64,000 nucleotides of DNA. Origin: Lichenicola sp964247735. Its GTDB lineage: Bacteria; Pseudomonadota; Alphaproteobacteria; Acetobacterales; Acetobacteraceae. The stretch's first letter is position 1. Each line of letters starts with the position of its first letter. The stretch covers positions 39,373 to 103,372 of the forward strand of contig CAXTVS010000006.1 in the NCBI GenBank assembly GCA_964247735.1, given 5' to 3'. The notes beneath the pieces were generated by a model. It was not told the DNA's origin, made no database searches, and saw nothing but the letters and a program-made list of their open reading frames with translations. Below, piece by piece: positions 58,348-64,000 of the stretch. The translations under genes were made by a program, and so were the position numbers.

Positions 58348-60066
58348 TCACCGGTTCGGAGGTAACGCCGGTGCGGGCGAACCGTTCGTTGCGGCATCCC
58401 GGTTCGGAACGGGGCGCAGCAGCGCCTGGCTTGCGGGATCGCTGCCGAGCGAAGGCTGGTAGCCGGGCCGGAGCGTCAGGTGGTTCGCCTGCTCGAAGCT
58501 GTAGCCGAGCGCCAGCAGCCGCGCTTCCGACCAGGCCGGGCCGATGAAGGACAGGCCGACCGGCAGGCCCGACACCAGCCCCATCGGCACCGTCAGGTGC
58601 GGGTAGCCCGCCACCGCCGGCAGGGTGCCGGCGCTGCCCATGTCGTGGTCGCCGTCGATGGTGTCGATCAGCCAGGCGGGCGCGCCGGTCGGGGCCACCA
58701 GCGCGTCGAGGTGGTCCGTCGCCAGCAGCTGGTCGATCCCCTCGGTGCCTGCGCGGCGGCGGGCGTTGTCGCGCGCGGTGCGGTAGGCGGGATCGTCGAG
58801 GCCCTTGGTCGCCTCCGCCTTCAGGAACAGCTCCTGGCCGAACAGGCCGAGCTCGCGGTCGGCATGCGCCTGGTTGAAGGCGATCAGCGCCGACAGGGTG
58901 GCCGGCTGGCCGCGGGCGGGCGTGCCGGCGAGGTAGGCGTTCAGCCCGTCCTTGAGCTCGTACAGCAGCACGGTCTGCTCGTCGGCGCCGATCGCGTCGA
59001 GGTCGGGGAAGCTCGGGATCTCCACCAGGGTGGCGCCCTGCTGCCGGAGCACGGCCAGAGCGGCGTCGAACGCCTGGTCGAGCTCGGGATGGTAACCGGC
59101 AGCGAAGCGCATCACCCCGATCCGGCGACCCTTGAGCGCGCCGGCGTCGAGGGCGGCCATGTAGTCGGTGCGGTGGGTGTCGGCATCCCGCGTCGCCGGG
59201 TCGGACGGGTCGCTGCCGGCGATCACGTCGAGCAGCCGGGCGGTGTCGGCAACGGTGCGCGTCATCGGCCCGGCGGTGTCCTGCGTCGCCGAGATCGGGA
59301 TGATGTGGGTGCGCGGGATCAGGCCGACCGTGGGCTTCAGCCCGACCAGGCCGCTGATGGAGGCCGGACAGGTGACGGAGCCGTCGGTCTCAGTGCCGAT
59401 GGCGGCGGCGGCCAGCGAGGCGGACACCGCGACGCCGCTGCCCGACGAGGAGCCGCAGGCGGAGCGGTCGAGCGCGAAGGCGTTGCGGGTCAGGCCGCCG
59501 ACGCCGCTCCAGCCGCTGACCGAGCGCGAGCCGCGCATGTTGGCCCATTCCGACAGGTTGGTCTTGCCCAGGATCACCGCACCGGCCGCGCGCAGCCGCG
59601 CCACCAGTGGCGAGTCGCGGCCGGTGACGTTGTGCTGGAGCGCCAGCGAGCCGGCGGTGGTCGGCATCCTGTCCTCGGTCTCGATGTTGTCCTTGACCAG
59701 CACCGGGACGCCGTCGAGCGGCAGGGCGTGACCGGCTGCACGGCGGCGATCGCTGGCTTCGGCCTCTGCGAGGGCGTCCGGGTTCAGCGCCAGCACCGCG
59801 TGCAGCGAAGGGCCGGCGTGGTCGATCGCGGCGATCCGCGCGGTGTAGGCGTGGACCAGACCGGCCGCGGTCACCCGGCCGGCGGCAAGGTCGGCCTCGA
59901 CCTCGCCCATGCTCCGTCCTTCGACCGGATAGGGCGAACTGGCCTGGTGCGGCTGGTCGGCAGACATGGCGAGGCTCCCCCACGAGACGCTGCACAGCAG
60001 CGCCGCCACGATGCGTCGTGGCCGGACGGATTGCACGAACGGGACGGCGGAGGCGCGGTGTGGCAT
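58348..60066 (-). CDS. Amidase signature family hydrolase, exported
   Basis: The 572-residue protein has a hydrophobic N-terminal signal (IVAALLCSVSWGSLAMSADQ) and the amidase signature Ser-cisSer-Lys triad: Lys in LPLDGVPVLVKDNIETED, Ser in DRSACGSSSGSGVAVSASLA, and the nucleophilic Ser in GTETDGSVTCPASISGLVGL. The C-terminal AGYPHLTVPMGLVSGLPVGL is the usual closing segment. These enzymes hydrolyse amides; secreted versions in proteobacteria often act on peptides or aryl-amides. It is the longest of a run of leftward genes ending with the helicase. Confidence 0.88.
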   Translation of the reverse strand: MPHRASAVPFVQSVRPRRIVAALLCSVSWGSLAMSADQPHQASSPYPVEGRSMGEVEADLAAGRVTAAGLVHAYTARIAAIDHAGPSLHAVLALNPDALAEAEASDRRRAAGHALPLDGVPVLVKDNIETEDRMPTTAGSLALQHNVTGRDSPLVARLRAAGAVILGKTNLSEWANMRGSRSVSGWSGVGGLTRNAFALDRSACGSSSGSGVAVSASLAAAAIGTETDGSVTCPASISGLVGLKPTVGLIPRTHIIPISATQDTAGPMTRTVADTARLLDVIAGSDPSDPATRDADTHRTDYMAALDAGALKGRRIGVMRFAAGYHPELDQAFDAALAVLRQQGATLVEIPSFPDLDAIGADEQTVLLYELKDGLNAYLAGTPARGQPATLSALIAFNQAHADRELGLFGQELFLKAEATKGLDDPAYRTARDNARRRAGTEGIDQLLATDHLDALVAPTGAPAWLIDTIDGDHDMGSAGTLPAVAGYPHLTVPMGLVSGLPVGLSFIGPAWSEARLLALGYSFEQANHLTLRPGYQPSLGSDPASQALLRPVPNRDAATNGSPAPALPPNR

Positions 60067-60134
60067 GGTCGCTTTCGGGCTGGACGCGGCACGCTACCAG
60101 CAAACACCGCGTCGTCGCGACCGCGGGAACCGGC

Positions 60135-60521
60135 TCAGGGTGCCGGCGAGGGGTGGGCTGCGGCCCAGCGGTCCATCTCGGCGATCTCGCGCTTCTGTGC
60201 GGTGACGATGTCCCGGGCCAGGCGGCGCAGTTCCGGATCACGGCCGTAGCGCAGCTCGGCCTCGGCCATGTCGATCGCGCCCTGGTGGTGCGGCGTCATC
60301 ATCGACACGAAGTCGCGGTCGGGATTGCCGGTGATCGGCGCACGGTCCATCGCCTGCTGCATGGACTTCATCCCCGACATCATCGCCCGGTCCGCCGCAC
60401 TGCCGGTTCCGGCCGGGGCGTTCATGGCCATCTGCTGGGCCTGGGCGAGCGGGAACGGCATCCCGGCGAGCAGGGCGCAGAGCAGGATCCTGCGGACGGG
60501 CACGCGGCGCTGGTGGATCAT
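60135..60521 (-). CDS. DUF305 family exported protein (CopM-like)
   Basis: The 128-residue protein has a signal peptide (RRILLCALLAGMPFPLAQAQ) and a four-helix DUF305 domain rich in Met and His: MNAP, MMSGMKSMQQAM, SMMTPHHQGAIDMAEAELRY, and AQKREIAEMDRWAA. The MxPHHxxAIxMA pattern is the family hallmark. DUF305 proteins such as CopM bind copper in the periplasm, so a role in metal handling is likely but not shown. It is divergent from dapF. Confidence 0.9.
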   Translation of the reverse strand: MIHQRRVPVRRILLCALLAGMPFPLAQAQQMAMNAPAGTGSAADRAMMSGMKSMQQAMDRAPITGNPDRDFVSMMTPHHQGAIDMAEAELRYGRDPELRRLARDIVTAQKREIAEMDRWAAAHPSPAP

Positions 60522-60658
60522 TCTGGCTCCCGTCGATGGTGGCGTGTCCCTCCCCGGCTCCGGGATCGGGACGGTGCCAAGGCTGCCATCACGCTGCGGC
60601 CGGCCGCAACCCATGTCCCGCTTCGCGGAGGACGCCGCGATCCCGTATAGGAGCGCCG

Positions 60659-61465
60659 ATGCAGCTCGCCTTCCACAAGATGCACGGGGCCGGGAACGAC
60701 TTCGTCGTGCTCGACGGACGTGCCCGCCCGCTCGGGCTGTCGCCGGAAACGATCATGCGGCTGGCTGACCGGCACACCGGGATCGGCTGCGACCAGCTGG
60801 TGCTGCTGGACGTAGGCGAGGCGCCGGACGAGGTGGGTGCGCGCTTCTTCAATCCGGACGGCAGCGAGGCCGATGCCTGCGGCAACGCCACCCGCTGCGT
60901 CGCCCTCCTGGTGGCGGACGCGGTGCCGGGGCGGACGCTGGCGGTGCGCACGCGCGCGGGACGGCTGCCGGCGCGGGTGCTGGATGGCGGGCTGGTCGAG
61001 GTGGAGATGGGCGCGCCGGCGCTGCGCTGGGGCGAGCTGCCGCTGGCACGGGAGGCCGACACGCTGCACCTGCCGCTCGACGGCGATCCCGCCGGCTGCT
61101 CGATGGGCAACCCGCACGCGACCTTCTTCGACCATCCGGGTGATCCCGGTCTGGTCGGGCCGGCGGTGGAGCGCGATCCGCTGTTCCCGCAGCGGGCCAA
61201 TGTCGGCTTTGCCACCGTGCTGTCGCCGGAGCGGCTGCGCCTGGTGGTGTGGGAGCGCGGCGCCGGGCTGACCCGCGCCTGCGGCTCCGGCGCCTGCGCC
61301 GCCGCGGTCAACGCGGCCAGGCGGGGGCTGACCGGCCGCCGTGTCGCGGTCGAGATGCCGGGCGGGGTGCTGGAGATCGACTGGCGCACGGACGGGCCGG
61401 TGCGCATGACCGGACCGGCGGTGCTGGCCTTCACCGGCACCGTGGCCCTGGACGATCCCCGGTGA
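60659..61465 (+). CDS. dapF: Diaminopimelate epimerase
   Basis: DapF interconverts LL- and meso-diaminopimelate for lysine and peptidoglycan synthesis. The 268-residue protein shows FHKMHGAGNDFVVLDG, the first catalytic Cys in SEADACGNATRCVA, the GNPHATFF segment, and the second catalytic Cys in TRACGSGACAAAVNA. Both Cys are present. Its stop overlaps the GTG start of mtaB (GTGA), and ftsY follows, a gene order conserved in Rhodospirillales. Confidence 0.96.
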   Translation: MQLAFHKMHGAGNDFVVLDGRARPLGLSPETIMRLADRHTGIGCDQLVLLDVGEAPDEVGARFFNPDGSEADACGNATRCVALLVADAVPGRTLAVRTRAGRLPARVLDGGLVEVEMGAPALRWGELPLAREADTLHLPLDGDPAGCSMGNPHATFFDHPGDPGLVGPAVERDPLFPQRANVGFATVLSPERLRLVVWERGAGLTRACGSGACAAAVNAARRGLTGRRVAVEMPGGVLEIDWRTDGPVRMTGPAVLAFTGTVALDDPR

Positions 61466-62706
61466 GCGGCCCCGAGATCCTCACCTTCGGCTGCCGGCTG
61501 AACACCTACGAGAGCGAGGTGATGCGCGCGCATGCCGGCGGGATCGAGGAGCTGGTGATCGTCAACACCTGTGCCGTCACCGCGGAAGCCGAGCGCCAGG
61601 CGCGGCAGGCGGTCCGGCGCACCCACCGCGACCGGCCCGGCGCGCGCATCGTGGTCACCGGCTGCGCCGCCCAGCTCGATCCCGCCGCCTGGAGCACGCT
61701 GCCGGGCGTGGTGCGGGTGCTCGGCAACGAGGAAAAGCTGCGGCCGGACAGCTGGAGCGAGGAAGCGCTGGAGGCCGGGGATGCGGTGTCCGACATCATG
61801 GCGGCGCGCGACACGGCGGCGCACCTGGTCACCGAGTTTGCCGGGCGGGCGCGGGCGTTCGTGCAGGTGCAGCAGGGGTGCGACCACCGCTGCACCTTCT
61901 GCATCATCCCGTTCGGGCGCGGACCGAGCCGGTCGGTGCCGGTCGGCGCGGTGGTGGAGCAGGCGAGGACGCTGGTGCGCGCGGGGTATCGCGAGGTGGT
62001 GCTGACCGGGGTGGACGTCACCTCCTATGGCGGCGACCTGCCGGGGCGGCCCAGCCTGGGGCAGCTGGTGCGCCGGCTGCTGGCGCTGGTGCCGGAGCTG
62101 GAGCGGCTGCGCCTGTCCTCGCTCGACCCGGTGGAGATCGACGACGACCTGTGGCGGCTGATTGCGGAGGAGCCGCGGCTGATGCCGCACCTGCACCTGT
62201 CGCTGCAGGCCGGTTCCGACCTGGTGCTGAAGCGGATGAAGCGCCGGCACCTGGTGGGGGACGCGGCGCGGGTGGTGGAGCGGGCGCGGCGCCTGCGCGG
62301 GGGGATCGGCTTCGGCGCCGACCTGATCGCGGGCTTCCCAACCGAGGACGAACGGTCGTTCGACGAGACGCTCAGCTTCGTGCGCGACCAGGCGCTGCCC
62401 TACCTGCACGTGTTCCCGTACAGCGAGCGGCCGGGAACCCCGGCGGCGCGCATGCCCGCGGTGCCGGTGGCGCTGCGCCGCGAGCGTGCGGCGCGGCTGC
62501 GCGAGGCGGGGATGGCGACGGCCCAGGCGTTCCACGCAGCGCTGGTCGGACAGACGCTCAGCGTGCTGCTGGAAACTCCGACCAGCGGGCATGGGGAACA
62601 GTTCGCGCCGGTGCGGTTCGCGACACAGGCGGGAAGGCCGGGACAGGTGGTTGCGGCACGCGCGGTTTCGGCCGACGCGCGCGGGCTGCACGGGACGAGG
62701 ATCTGA
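61462..62706 (+). CDS. mtaB: tRNA (N6-threonylcarbamoyladenosine-37) methylthiotransferase MtaB
   Basis: This radical-SAM enzyme makes ms2t6A in tRNAs reading ANN codons. The 414-residue protein has the N-terminal UPF0004 domain with cluster-binding Cys (TFGCRLNTYESEV, IVNTCAVTAEAERQ, VVTGCAAQ), the radical-SAM motif VQQGCDHRCTFCIIP (CxxxCxxC), and a C-terminal TRAM-like part. All six cluster cysteines are visible. The start is the GTG that overlaps the dapF stop. ftsY starts six bases after its stop, so the three genes form an operon. Confidence 0.94.
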   Translation: MSGPEILTFGCRLNTYESEVMRAHAGGIEELVIVNTCAVTAEAERQARQAVRRTHRDRPGARIVVTGCAAQLDPAAWSTLPGVVRVLGNEEKLRPDSWSEEALEAGDAVSDIMAARDTAAHLVTEFAGRARAFVQVQQGCDHRCTFCIIPFGRGPSRSVPVGAVVEQARTLVRAGYREVVLTGVDVTSYGGDLPGRPSLGQLVRRLLALVPELERLRLSSLDPVEIDDDLWRLIAEEPRLMPHLHLSLQAGSDLVLKRMKRRHLVGDAARVVERARRLRGGIGFGADLIAGFPTEDERSFDETLSFVRDQALPYLHVFPYSERPGTPAARMPAVPVALRRERAARLREAGMATAQAFHAALVGQTLSVLLETPTSGHGEQFAPVRFATQAGRPGQVVAARAVSADARGLHGTRI

Positions 62707-62711
62707 ACACC

Positions 62712-63662
62712 ATGGCGCTTGGCTTCTTCAACCGGCTCAAGGAAGGGCTGTCGCGCTCGACCCAGAAGCTCGGCAACAACCTCGCCGTCGCCTTCACCTA
62801 TCGCCGGCTGGACGAGGCGGCGCTGGAGGAGCTGGAGGAGCTGCTGGTCGCGGCCGACCTGGGGCCGGCGGTGGCGGGCCGGGTGATCGAGGAGTTCCGG
62901 CGCACCCGGTTCGGCAACGACGTCACCGACGCGGACGTGCGCGAGGCGCTGTCGGCGGAGATCGCGCGGGTGCTGGAGCCGGTGGCGATCCCGTTCGTGC
63001 CGGATCCCCTGCTCAAGCCGCACGTGGTGCTGGTGGTGGGGGTGAACGGCACCGGCAAGACCACCACCATCGGCAAGATGGCGCTGCAGTACGGTCGGCA
63101 GGGGCTGCGCCCGGTGCTGGTGGCCGGCGACACCTTTCGCGCCGCCGCGGTGGAGCAGCTGCAGATCTGGGGCGAGCGGGTGGGAGCACCGGTGATCGCC
63201 GGGCCGCCGAAGGCGGATGCGGCCGGCCTCGCGTTCGAGGCGCTGAAGCGGGCCCGCGCCGACGGTGCCGACCTGCTGCTGATCGACACCGCCGGGCGCC
63301 TGCACAACAAGGGCGCGCTGATGGAGGAGCTGGCCAAGATCATCCGCGTGCTGCGCAAGTTCGACGAGACGGCGCCGCATTCGGTGCTGCTGGTGCTGGA
63401 CGCCACCACGGGTCAAAACGCGCTGGAACAGGTGAGGGTGTTCCGCGAGCTGGTGGCGGTGACCGGGCTGGTGGTCACCAAGCTCGACGGCAGCGCGCGC
63501 GGCGGGGTGGTGGTGGCGCTGGCGGAAGCGTTCGGGCTGCCGCTGCACGCGGTGGGCGTGGGCGAGCGGGCGGAAGACCTCCGCCCGTTCTCCGCTGCCG
63601 AGTTCGCGCGCGGCCTGGTGGGGGATACCATCCGGCTCGCGGCCGGCACCCGTGCCGAGTAG
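62712..63662 (+). CDS. ftsY: Signal recognition particle receptor FtsY
   Basis: FtsY docks SRP-bound ribosomes at the inner membrane. The 316-residue protein has the N domain (residues 10-90) and the SRP GTPase G domain: G1 VVGVNGTGKTTTIGK (about 109-122), AGDTFRAAAVEQL, the DTAGR of G3 (LLLIDTAGRLHNKG), TKLDGSARGG (G4) and VGVGERAEDLRPF. The acidic N-terminal A domain of longer FtsY proteins is absent, which is common in alphaproteobacteria. It ends the dapF-mtaB-ftsY operon. Confidence 0.96.
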   Translation: MALGFFNRLKEGLSRSTQKLGNNLAVAFTYRRLDEAALEELEELLVAADLGPAVAGRVIEEFRRTRFGNDVTDADVREALSAEIARVLEPVAIPFVPDPLLKPHVVLVVGVNGTGKTTTIGKMALQYGRQGLRPVLVAGDTFRAAAVEQLQIWGERVGAPVIAGPPKADAAGLAFEALKRARADGADLLLIDTAGRLHNKGALMEELAKIIRVLRKFDETAPHSVLLVLDATTGQNALEQVRVFRELVAVTGLVVTKLDGSARGGVVVALAEAFGLPLHAVGVGERAEDLRPFSAAEFARGLVGDTIRLAAGTRAE

Positions 63663-63689
63663 GCCTCCGGGCGCGCGGCCGCGACCGGC

Positions 63690-64000
63690 CTAGAGCAGGC
63701 GCCAGGTCACCACGACGCGGCGGTTGGCCGGCGCTGTGGGGTCACGCGAGTCGGCCGGATCGGACGCGCCGAGCGCCTGGAGCAGCAGCCGGTCGGCCGG
63801 GATGCCGCGGGCGACCAGCGCCTTCTTGACCACCTGGGCGCGCCGCGCCGACAGCAGCAGGTTGTGGTACTCGTCGCCGCGGTTGTCGGAATAGCCGGTG
63901 GTGAACATCAGCACCGGGTTGGCGTCGCGGAAAAGACGCGCCGCCAGGTCGAGCTGCTTGTTGGCTTCCGGCGTGAGCCGGGCGCCGCCCTCCGGGAACA
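63690..64000 (-). CDS. OmpA-like C-terminal domain protein, cut by the window end
   Basis: The frame is open from the window end to TAG 63690-63692, giving about 102 residues. It contains the OmpA/MotB peptidoglycan-binding pattern: FPEGGARLTPEANKQLDLAA, MFTTGYSDNRGDEYHNLLLS, then ARRAQVVKKALVARGIPADR, and a final ANRRVVVTW. The Asp and Arg that hold diaminopimelate in OmpA domains are in GYSDNRGD and ANRRVVV. The start and any signal peptide or lipobox lie outside. It converges with ftsY. Confidence 0.85.
   Translation of the reverse strand, partial: FPEGGARLTPEANKQLDLAARLFRDANPVLMFTTGYSDNRGDEYHNLLLSARRAQVVKKALVARGIPADRLLLQALGASDPADSRDPTAPANRRVVVTWRLL

Overview
The window is GC-rich, densely coding chromosomal DNA. 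Gene content points to an alphaproteobacterium of the Rhodospirillales, most likely Acetobacteraceae. The pointers are a dapF-mtaB-ftsY string, an egtB-egtD ergothioneine pair, an alpha-amino-acid ester hydrolase of the Acetobacter type, and many small secreted proteins. This assignment is inference from protein families; no rRNA is present. I found no tRNA, rRNA or CRISPR array.

Layout. 1-5.03 kb: the 3' end of a GH92 glycosidase gene, then a leftward ppk-ppx-cdh polyphosphate/phospholipid operon. 5.05-13 kb: an accessory region of visibly lower GC. It holds an internally deleted IS66 element, an orphan soluble histidine kinase, and a LysR regulator followed by a rightward set (SRPBCC protein, NADP-binding oxidoreductase, SDR, tandem SnoaL-like protein), with palindromic repeats and about 0.8 kb without a recognisable gene. 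13-23.5 kb: a Tat-type gamma-glutamyltransferase, a lactonase-like propeller, a GtrB-type glycosyltransferase, a bacterial LRR-kinase, a sulfotransferase-like protein, YceI, WrbA, and a pirin/LysR divergent pair with a lone receiver protein. 23.7-32.7 kb: secreted hydrolases (ester hydrolase, S10 peptidase), a badly degraded GT-C-like membrane protein gene, and a zinc dehydrogenase divergent from an aldo/keto reductase-MDR pair. 32.7-45 kb: egtB-egtD, a double ABM protein, a mutarotase-like protein, a Tlde1-like remnant with a coupled secreted protein, asparaginase, a FNT channel, TenA, a secreted prolyl oligopeptidase and the ada-alkB alkylation repair pair. 45-49 kb: a channel-like protein with a degenerate filter, a canonical K+ channel, and an intact Tlde1-like gene coupled to a small two-helix membrane protein. 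49-64 kb: arfB, dihydroxyacetone kinase, aroC, two SGNH-type proteins, a DEAD-box helicase, a secreted amidase, a DUF305 protein, dapF-mtaB-ftsY and the end of an OmpA-like gene.

Most genes are housekeeping or envelope/secreted enzymes. The least ordinary items are: two loci where a Tlde1-type (L,D-transpeptidase-fold, effector-like) gene is coupled by an ATGA overlap to a downstream envelope protein; a beta-sandwich-like 'GW' module shared by a sulfotransferase and an AlgX-like protein 35 kb apart; the LRR-kinase; a channel with a scrambled selectivity filter; and an IS66 element whose tnpB is fused in frame to the tail of tnpC.
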